Positions 1 through 5,691 of a stretch of 6,543 nt of DNA are shown in pieces. Source of the DNA: Kiloniellales bacterium (GTDB lineage Bacteria; Pseudomonadota; Alphaproteobacteria; Kiloniellales; JAKSDN01); NCBI GenBank assembly GCA_022360075.1, contig JAKSDN010001344.1:1-6543 (forward strand). The letters are read 5' to 3'. Within the stretch, counting starts at the first letter, position 1, and each line of letters opens with the position of its first letter. The notes beneath the pieces were generated by a model. That model worked only from the letters and a program-made list of their open reading frames with translations, was not told the DNA's origin and searched no databases. Both the position numbers and the translations under genes were made by a program.

Positions 1-894
1 CGGCGTGCGCAGATCGTGGCTGATGGCCGCGAGCAGCCGCGTGCGGCCCTGGACGAAACGCTCCAGGCGCGCGCGCATCTCGTTGAAGGCCCGGATCGTG
101 CGGCGTATGTCCTCCGGACCCCGCTCGTTGAGGGGCGCGGGCTCCTGGCCCCGGCCGACGCTGTCGGCAGCAGCGGCCAGCGAGCGCATCGGCTGCGTGA
201 TACGCCTGACCGAGAAGACCACGATCAACGTAATCGCCGCGGCCATCGCCAACATGGAGACGATCGAGGGCCAGGCCCAGGCCCGCGAGCGCGCGGTCAC
301 CAGGGTCGCGGCGTTGAGCCATGCCCCGTCGGGCAAGCCGACGGCGATGGTCAGGCTCAGGCGGTGGGCGTAGCGGCTCCGCCAATGGCCGTGCTCGCGC
401 CAGCGGTGGTGGTCGAAGCGTTCGTCTTCGTCGTCGTCGAACTCATGGTCGTCGTCTTCATCGTCGTCATCGTGCTCGTCGCCGCGGAGCTTCGCCGCGC
501 GCCAACGGAAGAAGCGGTCCTCCGGCTCCTCGATGCGCACGAGCACGGGCGCGGCCCCGCTGCCGTCGAGCTCGCCCTGTAGGCGTTGCTGCAGCGGATT
601 GTCGCGGGCCTCCTCATCCGAGGGCTCGATCGCGCTCTCCGCCGCAAGCCAGAAGCCCAGACGCGGGGTGCTCGCCGCCTCGGTGACCCGCAGGCCGAGC
701 TCGTGTGGCGTCTCCGCAAGTAGCCGGACGACGGCGGCCGTGCGCGAGAGAACCTGAGCCCGCTCGGCCGCGCGCAGCGCCACGCGCCGCTCGTCGAGAA
801 AGATCGCCAGCGAGATGCCCTGGGAGATCACGAGCGCCAGCAGCAGCAAAGCGATCATCTGCCCGGCCAGGCTGCGCGGCCAGAGTCTTTTCAT
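1..894 (-). CDS. Membrane sensor histidine kinase (C-terminus cut by window edge)
   Basis: Inner-membrane sensor kinase that should phosphorylate the regulator encoded just upstream. The 298 visible residues begin MKRLWPRSLAGQM. They show a first membrane segment (about 12-33), a periplasmic domain (about 34-207), a second membrane segment (about 209-228), a HAMP-like linker (about 229-282, starting RRITQP) and the start of the H-box, AISHDLRTP, with the phospho-accepting His at 293. The catalytic ATP-binding domain lies outside the window. The ATG at 894-892 overlaps the regulator's TGA in an ATGA junction. A GGAGG (899-903) sits 4 bases upstream, so translation is probably coupled. The architecture is EnvZ-like. 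The oddity is a strongly acidic, His-containing insert at residues 139-171 inside the periplasmic domain, a plausible cation-binding site. Kinase identity is clear; the ligand is inferred. Confidence 0.93.
   Translation of the reverse strand, partial: MKRLWPRSLAGQMIALLLLALVISQGISLAIFLDERRVALRAAERAQVLSRTAAVVRLLAETPHELGLRVTEAASTPRLGFWLAAESAIEPSDEEARDNPLQQRLQGELDGSGAAPVLVRIEEPEDRFFRWRAAKLRGDEHDDDDEDDDHEFDDDEDERFDHHRWREHGHWRSRYAHRLSLTIAVGLPDGAWLNAATLVTARSRAWAWPSIVSMLAMAAAITLIVVFSVRRITQPMRSLAAAADSVGRGQEPAPLNERGPEDIRRTIRAFNEMRARLERFVQGRTRLLAAISHDLRTP
382..480 (-). repeat. Low-complexity Asp/His-rich coding tract in the kinase sensor domain
   Basis: This part of the kinase gene encodes residues 139-171, a run dominated by Asp and Glu with interspersed His (for example DEHDDDDEDDDHEF, then FDHHRWREHGHW). 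On the plus strand the DNA reads as imperfect repeats of TCG/GTC, the complement of GAC/GAT/GAA codons. The tract lies between the two predicted membrane segments, so it should face the periplasm close to the second one. By analogy with the acidic patch of PhoQ it may bind divalent cations; that is inference. Such a repetitive tract could also vary in length between strains. Confidence 0.8.
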
Positions 895-1610
895 CGGGCC
901 TCCACCTCGGCGGCGAAGACGTAGCCGCCGCCCCAGACCGTCTTGATCAGGGTCGGGTTCTTCGGATCGGCCTCGATCTTGCGGCGCAGGCGGCTCACCT
1001 GGTTGTCGATACTGCGGTCGAAGACCTTGGCTGCCCGGCCCTGGGTCAGGTCCAGGAGCTGCTCGCGCGACAGCACCCTTTGCGGATGCTGGAGGAAGGC
1101 GCTCAGAAGCTGGAACTCGGCCGTGCTGAGCGGGACGGCGGTGCCCTCGGGGTCGAGCAGCTCCCGCCGCTCGGGATCGAACCGCCAGCGCTCGAACCGG
1201 ACCCGCCCTTCGGGCAGCGGGGCGCGCTGGGGCGGCAGGCTGTTGGCGCGGCGCAGGACGGCCTTGATGCGGGCCAGGAGCTCGCGCGGGTTGAAGGGCT
1301 TGGTCAGATAGTCGTCGGCGCCGATCTCCAGGCCCACGACGCGATCGGTGTCCTCGGCCATGGCGGTCAGGAGGATGACCGGGATCTCGGTGGTCTCGCG
1401 CAGGTGCCGGCAGAGGCTGAGGCCGTCCTCGCCGGGCATCATGATGTCGAGCACGACCAGATCGACGGCGCTGGTCTTGAGCGCGCGCTTCAGGGCCGCC
1501 CCGCCCTCGGCCGTGCTCACGCGCAGCCCGTGCTTGGTCAGGTATTTCGCGACCAGGTCACGGATGTCGCGGTGGTCGTCGACGACCAGGATGTGAGGCG
1601 CGCTTTCCAT
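891..1610 (-). CDS. OmpR-family response regulator
   Basis: DNA-binding response regulator of 239 residues, partner of the kinase that follows. The receiver domain (about 5-118) has the acidic pair D11/D12, the phospho-acceptor D55 in VVLDIMMPGEDG, T82 and K104 in DYLTKPF. The winged-helix output domain (about 135-233) carries PLSTAEFQLL, SREQLLDL, FDRSIDNQVSRLRRKIE and the terminal TVWGGGYVF wing, all typical of the OmpR/PhoB group. The frame stays open up to 1826, but the ATG at 1610 is chosen because MESAPHILVVDD is where family members begin and the extension has no family character. The purine-rich GAGGAAGGA at 1627-1635 is 16 bases from the ATG, longer than usual. Gene order is regulator then kinase, overlapping by four bases. 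The regulated genes probably include the divergent EF-hand gene (inference). Confidence 0.95.
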   Translation of the reverse strand: MESAPHILVVDDHRDIRDLVAKYLTKHGLRVSTAEGGAALKRALKTSAVDLVVLDIMMPGEDGLSLCRHLRETTEIPVILLTAMAEDTDRVVGLEIGADDYLTKPFNPRELLARIKAVLRRANSLPPQRAPLPEGRVRFERWRFDPERRELLDPEGTAVPLSTAEFQLLSAFLQHPQRVLSREQLLDLTQGRAAKVFDRSIDNQVSRLRRKIEADPKNPTLIKTVWGGGYVFAAEVEAR

Positions 1611-1677
1611 AGACTGCGATCGTTGGTCCTTCCTCGCCGGCAATATCGGCGCTGGCGGCGCGGCAGCCGCGATGAAA

Positions 1678-1706
1678 ATTGTATCAAACTGTGTCAGCCG
1701 CCAAGG
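1678..1706 (-). promoter_or_regulatory. Candidate promoter of the regulator-kinase operon
   Basis: Read on the minus strand, TACAAT (1683-1678) matches the sigma-70 -10 consensus at five of six positions. The possible -35 is weak: TTGGCG (1704-1699) with a 15-base spacer, or CCTTGG with 17. Transcription would start about 60 bases before the regulator ATG. The leader could form a short hairpin (CGCCG/CGGCG, arms 1647-1651 and 1635-1639) ending at the purine-rich ribosome-binding stretch. This is a pattern match only. Confidence 0.4.
1680..1696. promoter_or_regulatory. Candidate regulator operator: direct repeat TGTATCA / TGTGTCA
   Basis: TGTATCA (1680-1686) and TGTGTCA (1690-1696) are direct heptamers differing at one position, with starts 10 bases apart. 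This is the one-turn spacing expected for tandem binding of OmpR-family dimers. They overlap the candidate -10 and spacer of the regulator operon, which would suit autoregulation. Related TGACA (1740-1744) and TGCGACA (1751-1757) words lie nearer the EF-hand gene. With a single locus, chance cannot be excluded. Confidence 0.3.
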
Positions 1707-1809
1707 CTGGCATGAACTGCGACCAAATCCAGGCCGGTCTGACAAACCTTTGCGACAGGCGCCACCCATCTTTGGGCCATCGACAGCGAGATCCCACGGA
1801 GGACACCCG

Positions 1810-2325
1810 ATGCAGACGAGAAGCAAGATCCTGATCGCCGCCGGCCTCGTCGTCGCGCTGAGCGGCGTCGCCGTCGCCGGTGCGACCTACGCCCACGGCT
1901 CGAAGTCCGGCTGGCAGCGCGGCGGCTACCATCACGGCGCGTACGGCGAGCACGGCCACAAAGGACGGCGCATGATGCACATGCTCGAGCTCTACGATGC
2001 CAACGACGACGGCAAGCTGACCCAGGCCGAGATCGACGGCGGACGCAACGAGCGCCTGGCGAAGTTCGATACCGACAGCGACCAGCGGCTGACGCTCGAG
2101 GAGTATCAGGCGCTGTGGATGGACGCCATGCGCGAGCGCATGGTCGACCGCTTCCAGCACCTCGACGATGACGGCGATGCGGTCGTCACGCTGGAGGAGT
2201 TCACCGAGCCCTTCGCAAACGTCGTGGAGCGCCGGGACCGCAACGGCGACGGCGCGCTCAGCCGCGACGACTTCCGCTCGCGCTGGGACAACGACGATGA
2301 CGATGACGATGACCGGCGCGGCTGA
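1810..2325 (+). CDS. Exported four-EF-hand protein with Asp-rich tail
   Basis: Small exported calcium-binding-type protein, 171 residues. The ATG at 1810 follows GGAGGA (1798-1803) by six bases and opens a good Sec signal peptide: positive MQTRSK, hydrophobic 7-22, likely cleavage after A23 (AVA) or A28. A His/Gly-rich stretch (29-57) follows. Four EF-hand loops are visible: 63-74 (DANDDGKLTQAE), 87-98 (DTDSDQRLTLEE), 119-130 (DDDGDAVVTLEE) and 143-154 (DRNGDGALSRDD). Loops 1 and 2 have all Ca2+-ligand positions. Loop 3 has Ala at position 6 and loop 4 has Asp instead of Glu at position 12, changes expected to weaken Ca2+ affinity or favour Mg2+. The tail (160-168) is almost entirely Asp. It is divergent from the two-component operon and shares its 199-base upstream region. 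The role could be cation buffering, sensing or envelope stress; none is proven. Confidence 0.92.
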   Translation: MQTRSKILIAAGLVVALSGVAVAGATYAHGSKSGWQRGGYHHGAYGEHGHKGRRMMHMLELYDANDDGKLTQAEIDGGRNERLAKFDTDSDQRLTLEEYQALWMDAMRERMVDRFQHLDDDGDAVVTLEEFTEPFANVVERRDRNGDGALSRDDFRSRWDNDDDDDDDRRG

Positions 2326-2340
2326 CGCCACCTGAGCCTT

Positions 2341-2378
2341 CGAGGCGCTGCTCGGATGCGCTCCGACGCAGCGCCTCG
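2341..2378. terminator. Bidirectional hairpin between convergent genes
   Basis: CGAGGCGCTGC (2341-2351) pairs perfectly with GCAGCGCCTCG (2368-2378). Inside, TCGGA (2352-2356) pairs with TCCGA (2362-2366), leaving a five-base TGCGC loop and a single bulged C (2367): 16 base pairs in all. It begins 15 bases after the EF-hand stop and ends 8 bases from the stop of the convergent MFS gene. No T-run follows on either strand, so intrinsic termination may be inefficient or need Rho. A role in protecting the 3' ends of transcripts is also possible. Confidence 0.65.
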
Positions 2379-2386
2379 GCGCGTTC

Positions 2387-3643
2387 TCAGACGTTACGAT
2401 CCGTCTCCGAGGGCAAGGGCGCCATCTCGGGCGTATAGGGCGCCTGCGCGGTGACCGGCTGATAGGGCTCGTGATCGACCTCGGGCGCCGGCTCGCGCCG
2501 CATCAGGCGAAAGACCACGAAACCGGCATAGAGGGCGGCGATCGCCATCGCCAGGAACATGAAGGCCCGCAGGCCCACGACCTGGGTCAGAAGAGTCGCC
2601 GCGCCGGGCAGCACGAATGCCGAGACCGACCAGGCGATGAGCAGCGTGCTGGACACCGCGACGTAGTACTGCGGCTCCGCCCGATCGTTGGTGTGGGCAT
2701 TGGCGACCGCGAAGATCGTCTCGGTCGCGCCGCTCCAGACCGCGAAGATCAGGATCAGCCAAAGCAGGCTCACGCCCGTCGCCTGGCTCGCCAAGCCGGC
2801 GCCCGCCGCGACGATCAGCGATGCGATGATCAGCACGTAACGCCGATCGATCCGGTCGGACAGCGCGCCAAGCGGATACTGCACGCCGATCATGCCGAAC
2901 TGCATGAGGAACATCAGCAGCGCAATGTCTTCCTTGGAATAGTCCTGGGCGGCGGCATAGATCGGCGCGAAGCCCTGAACCATCATGGTCAAGCCGCCAA
3001 CCGCGAGCAGCCCGGTAAATCCGACCGGGGAGATCCGCCAGACCGGGCCGACCGCGACGGCGACGGTCTCCGGCGGCGGCGGCGTGCGCAGCCGGGTGAG
3101 ACCGACCGGCAGGATCGCCAGAGTGGCAAAGAGGATGCCCAGCAAGGGTCCGTCTTTCCCCTCGAGGGAAACGTATGTCAGCAGATAGGAGCCGGCACCG
3201 ATCCCGAGGACGTAGGTCATATAGAAGATCGCGATGATTCGGCCGCGCCAGCGGTTCTCGCTGGCGTCGTTGAGCCAGCTTTGACTGACGATGAAGAGGC
3301 CCGATGCCGCGAAGCCGTAGACGGCGCGAGCGCCGATCCAAAGGAGCGGTTGGGTGTCCAAAGCGATCGCCAGGATCGAGAGGATGACCATCGCCGCCAG
3401 GGCGGCGAAGACCCGGGCATGGCCGACCCGCTGCACGTAACGTCCGACGATCAGGCAGCCGACCACGCCGCCGCCGGCCATCGCCGTGATGATGGCGCCC
3501 GCGACCCAGGGGGCGAAGCCCTCGCTGGCCAGCTTCACCGGGATGTAGGCGAAGAGCAGGCCGTTGCCGACCGCGATCAGCCCCATGGAGAGGATGATGC
3601 TGGCGACCGCAAAGGGCGGCGAAGAGACCGCTTCGTCGCGCAA
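2387..3643 (-). CDS. MFS transporter, YcaD-like family
   Basis: Twelve-segment inner-membrane transporter of the major facilitator superfamily, 418 residues from the chosen start. The N-terminal half has GRYVQRVGHARVF (68-80), a divergent motif A after the second membrane segment. The equivalent loop of the second half has the better motif GALSDRIDRRYV (259-270). The stretch around SQSWLNDASENRWRGR (120-135) and the following YMTYVLGIGAG recall E. coli YcaD and relatives, whose substrates are unknown to me. The C-terminal ~35 residues are a Pro-rich hydrophilic tail, presumably cytoplasmic. The frame stays open far upstream but there overlaps the preceding gene. TTG at 3643 is preferred because a GGAGG lies just before it and the next start, ATG at residue 20, would cut into the first membrane segment. 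It follows the GT-C-like gene by 32 bases, probably as one operon. Substrate cannot be predicted. Confidence 0.88.
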   Translation of the reverse strand: MRDEAVSSPPFAVASIILSMGLIAVGNGLLFAYIPVKLASEGFAPWVAGAIITAMAGGGVVGCLIVGRYVQRVGHARVFAALAAMVILSILAIALDTQPLLWIGARAVYGFAASGLFIVSQSWLNDASENRWRGRIIAIFYMTYVLGIGAGSYLLTYVSLEGKDGPLLGILFATLAILPVGLTRLRTPPPPETVAVAVGPVWRISPVGFTGLLAVGGLTMMVQGFAPIYAAAQDYSKEDIALLMFLMQFGMIGVQYPLGALSDRIDRRYVLIIASLIVAAGAGLASQATGVSLLWLILIFAVWSGATETIFAVANAHTNDRAEPQYYVAVSSTLLIAWSVSAFVLPGAATLLTQVVGLRAFMFLAMAIAALYAGFVVFRLMRREPAPEVDHEPYQPVTAQAPYTPEMAPLPSETDRNV

Positions 3644-3644
3644 G

Positions 3645-3657
3645 CCCCCTCCCCTCT
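3645..3657 (-). promoter_or_regulatory. Ribosome-binding site fixing the TTG start of the MFS gene
   Basis: On the minus strand the purine run GAGAGGGGAGGGGG precedes TTG (3643-3641). Its GGAGG core (3652-3648) is four bases from the start, slightly short but within the workable range. No ATG or GTG in the same frame lies nearby, so this site is the main argument for a TTG start. Confidence 0.6.
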
Positions 3658-3675
3658 CGCGGCCTTGTTCGACTG

Positions 3676-5352
3676 TCAGCAGACGTTGGAGACGTGATGA
3701 TAGACGTAAATCGCCTCGAGGCAGGCATCTTCTTCGCCGAACTCGACCTCGAGGCCGGCGTTCTCGAAACGATGCTCGAGCGTCTTGTGGAAGTAGTTGA
3801 GGTAAGGCACCGGGACAATGGTCAGGGGCCGCGCGGGATCGTAACTCCAGATGAAGCTGTGCAAGGACCAGTTCTGCTTGGCGGTCCGCAAGGCGTTGCC
3901 GGCCAGGGCCAGGCCCGAGTTGATCCCGGCCAGGAGCAACACGATGACGAGGGCCACCGTCATCCTTCGGCTGCTGCGCAGGACCGGCTCGATCGACGCC
4001 AGAAGCAGAAGCGGCGCCGCCCAGACCAGCGGCACCCAGCGCGCCTGCCAGGGCTCGGGAAAGAATACGGAGGCGATCGTGGCCATGGCCACGGCCACGA
4101 GAAACCCGACGTAAAGCGGCGCCCGGCGGCCGTCGCGGCGGCGGCGCCAAAGGGCAACGAGGAACAGGCCCGCGGCACCCAACATGGCGGCGCTGAAGAA
4201 AGGCCCGAAACCGGCGACCCGTACGTCGGGCGTGCCCATCCAGCGGATCTCGCCCAGGCTTACCGTGAGCGGCAGCTTGAGATCCGCATCCATGCCGGGA
4301 TAGCTGCGCGTCCGGCTGAACAGGGAGACCGCGAGTTGCACCGGCCCCGGCATCTTGAGGGCGTTGTTGGGCCCCAGGCTGACCGTGGTCTTGCGCAGCT
4401 CCTTGCGGTCCATGAGCTCGTAAGTGCCGGTCTCCAGCGGCTGGCTCACGAAGGGATGAAAGCCGACGACCGCAGCGCCGAGGACCCCCGCGAGGCCCAG
4501 CGTCACGATCCAGCGCCGCAGAGGGACCCGGCACCAGAGCAAATAGGCGCCGAACATCAGCGCGATCATGCCGGCGTAGTAGGGCCCGGAAAATTTGCTG
4601 CCCATCAGCAGCACACAGGCGCAGGCGGCGGCCACGAGATGCTCGCGCCGGCCCGTGCGATGGGCCAGGAAGAGCTGGCTGATCATGGTAATCGAGAGCG
4701 CGTAGAGCGGCGCATCGACGTAGAAGGACTGGACCTGCGCCGTCACGATCGGATTCAGCGCGATCAGATAGATCAGGGCCAGGCGCAGCGGATCGAGCGG
4801 CTCGTTCGTCTCCACCCGCCACCAGGCCAGAAGGCTGATCAAGGCGATGCCGGCAAAGACGACTTGGAAGACCTTGGTGACCTCGAAAGAGCCGAAAAGC
4901 TGCCCGGCGGTCTGCTGGAGCAGCCAGATGCCGTGCGGATAGAGGTTCGCCCAGAAGACCTCGCCGCGCTCCTCCAGGGGGTTCCAGCCGCGCGCCATCT
5001 CCAGGATGGCCGGCAGATGGTAGGAGGTGCCGTCCCAGGAGGTGTCGTAGAACAGGGCCGAGATCAGCGCCGCGAAGAGGAACAGGCCGCCCAGAACCGC
5101 GAGATGGAGCCGGTCTAGGGCCTCGCGCTCACTGCGCAGCCAATGCGCCGACACCGGGCCGGCGAGGAGCGCAACGGCGAAGACCCAGCCGCCCGACGGC
5201 AGCCCCGCCAGCCGCAACGACGCCGCCAAGACGACATCCACCGCCATGACCAGCAGCGCGGCTTGGGCCACGAAAGACAGCGTTACCGTGTCGCCGTGGA
5301 AGCGAAGCACGGCCTCCGTCCATCGCGGTGGCAGGCGCAAGGCGAGCTGCAC
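3676..5352 (-). CDS. Polytopic membrane protein, probable GT-C-type glycosyltransferase
   Basis: Integral membrane protein of 558 residues with about 12-13 hydrophobic segments and a hydrophilic C-terminal tail of roughly 70 residues. After the third membrane segment comes the loop ALFYDTSWDGTSYHLPAI, with D103, D107 and H112. An acidic first large outer loop followed by aromatic/His residues is characteristic of GT-C enzymes (PMT, ArnT and related families), which take sugars from polyprenyl-phosphate donors and transfer them on the periplasmic side. I do not recognise the exact family, so donor and acceptor are unknown. The frame opens with a GTG at 5394 that has no Shine-Dalgarno. GTG at 5352, with AGGGGGAA eight bases upstream, is preferred; the alternative adds 14 residues. 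The MFS gene follows 32 bases after the stop. A channel-like or transporter role cannot be excluded from topology alone. Confidence 0.75.
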   Translation of the reverse strand: MQLALRLPPRWTEAVLRFHGDTVTLSFVAQAALLVMAVDVVLAASLRLAGLPSGGWVFAVALLAGPVSAHWLRSEREALDRLHLAVLGGLFLFAALISALFYDTSWDGTSYHLPAILEMARGWNPLEERGEVFWANLYPHGIWLLQQTAGQLFGSFEVTKVFQVVFAGIALISLLAWWRVETNEPLDPLRLALIYLIALNPIVTAQVQSFYVDAPLYALSITMISQLFLAHRTGRREHLVAAACACVLLMGSKFSGPYYAGMIALMFGAYLLWCRVPLRRWIVTLGLAGVLGAAVVGFHPFVSQPLETGTYELMDRKELRKTTVSLGPNNALKMPGPVQLAVSLFSRTRSYPGMDADLKLPLTVSLGEIRWMGTPDVRVAGFGPFFSAAMLGAAGLFLVALWRRRRDGRRAPLYVGFLVAVAMATIASVFFPEPWQARWVPLVWAAPLLLLASIEPVLRSSRRMTVALVIVLLLAGINSGLALAGNALRTAKQNWSLHSFIWSYDPARPLTIVPVPYLNYFHKTLEHRFENAGLEVEFGEEDACLEAIYVYHHVSNVC

Positions 5353-5360
5353 GATCGGCT

Positions 5361-5368
5361 TTCCCCCT
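5361..5368 (-). promoter_or_regulatory. Ribosome-binding site supporting the GTG start at 5352
   Basis: AGGGGGAA on the minus strand lies eight bases before GTG (5352-5350). The farther GTG at 5394 is preceded by CCCCCAGTTTT, with no ribosome-binding character, so the inner start is more likely. Confidence 0.55.
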
Positions 5369-5404
5369 GGAGCCGGCGCCCGGCGCCCAAGCACAAAACT
5401 GGGG

Positions 5405-5416
5405 GCGCCGCGGCGC
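5405..5416. repeat. Perfect 12-base palindrome GCGCCGCGGCGC
   Basis: A fully self-complementary 12-mer 52 bases upstream of the preferred GT-C-like start. In this GC-rich background it may be chance. If functional, it would be a binding site for a symmetric protein dimer near the operon's promoter. Confidence 0.5.
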
Positions 5417-5417
5417 T

Positions 5418-5453
5418 AGGCTAGGAATCTGACCTGATAGCGAGGTCTAGCCT
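5418..5453. repeat. Inverted repeat AGGCTAG / CTAGCCT with nested stem
   Basis: AGGCTAG (5418-5424) pairs with CTAGCCT (5447-5453). Inside, ACCT (5432-5435) pairs with AGGT (5443-5446), giving an 11-pair stem with a seven-base bulge on one side. It lies in the presumed leader or promoter zone of the GT-C-like/MFS unit. It could be a leader hairpin or an operator; no function is evident. Confidence 0.45.
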
Positions 5454-5482
5454 TCAAGAGCGTGCCGTTGCCACCCCCAAGT

Positions 5483-5588
5483 TGTCATTGCCGGGCGGGC
5501 GAAGCCCGAGCGCTCCGCGCTCCCGGCAATCCATCGGGGTCCGAGACCGGGACTTCGATGGACCCTCGGGTCAAGCCCGAGGGTGACA
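5483..5588. repeat. Dispersed-type palindromic intergenic element with multi-branched fold
   Basis: The ends TGTCA (5483-5487) and TGACA (5584-5588) are complementary. Between them three stems abut without gaps. Arm A: ATTGCCGGG (5487-5495) with CCCGGCAAT (5522-5530), enclosing two five-pair hairpins, CGGGC-GAA-GCCCG (5496-5508) and AGCGC-TCC-GCGCT (5509-5521). Arm B: CCATCG (5531-5536) with CGATGG (5556-5561), extended inward by two G-T and four Watson-Crick pairs. Arm C: ACCCTCGGG (5562-5570) with CCCGAGGGT (5576-5584). The wording TGTCATTGCCGGGC...CCCGGCAATCCATCG...GGGTCAAGCCCG resembles palindromic repeats I associate with alphaproteobacterial intergenic regions (recollection, not searched). 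There is no coding capacity, so any spread would need proteins supplied from elsewhere. Confidence 0.75.
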
Positions 5589-5691
5589 GTGTTGGGGAGG
5601 GCCTGGGCTCAGCCCCTTGAAAACCAACATCTCCTCCCGGACAGACAGTATGCCCGGACAGGGATAGAAGCCAACTCTTGCCAAGTGGTGA

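Larger units (their letters stand above)
1611..1809. promoter_or_regulatory. Divergent intergenic region between regulator and EF-hand genes
   Basis: This stretch must hold promoters for both divergent units. It is locally more A/T-rich around 1671-1690 than its surroundings. On the minus strand a TACAAT -10 is visible. On the plus strand I see a clear ribosome-binding site (1798-1803) but no convincing -35/-10 pair. The word TGCGAC occurs at 1718-1723 and 1751-1756, 33 bases apart (about three helical turns). It is a reasonable place for shared control by the response regulator. Confidence 0.6.

Noticed and set aside
705..1715. Plus-strand open frame of 336 codons opposite the regulator and kinase genes
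   Set aside because: Shadow of the well-supported response regulator, with no recognisable domain.
1611..1826. N-terminal extension of the response regulator by 72 residues
   Set aside because: The receiver domain already begins at MESAPHILVVDD, the extension has no family similarity, and it would overlap the EF-hand start and consume the shared promoter region.
1684..2331. Minus-strand open frame opposite the EF-hand gene
   Set aside because: Val/Ala-rich complement of Asp codons, while the plus strand has a ribosome-binding site, signal peptide and four EF-hand loops.
2471..3697. Plus-strand open frame of 408 codons opposite the MFS gene
   Set aside because: Antisense shadow with low-complexity Arg/Asp/Gln/His composition; the minus-strand frame has clear MFS motifs.
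3644..4822. Upstream extension of the MFS reading frame, open for about 390 more codons
   Set aside because: It runs in another frame through the GT-C-like gene, is rich in Arg/Pro/Ala with no membrane or transporter character, and reflects the lack of stops in GC-rich DNA.
3694..5118. Plus-strand open frame of 474 codons opposite the GT-C-like gene
   Set aside because: Composition is that of an antisense shadow (Gln/Arg/Asp/Gly-rich, no domain), and the minus-strand frame gives a coherent membrane protein with motif and start signals.
5571..5630. 19-residue minus-strand ORF starting MLVFKG, preceded by GGGAGGAG
   Set aside because: The purine run touches the ATG with no spacer, and most of the peptide is encoded by inverted-repeat DNA; no support for translation.
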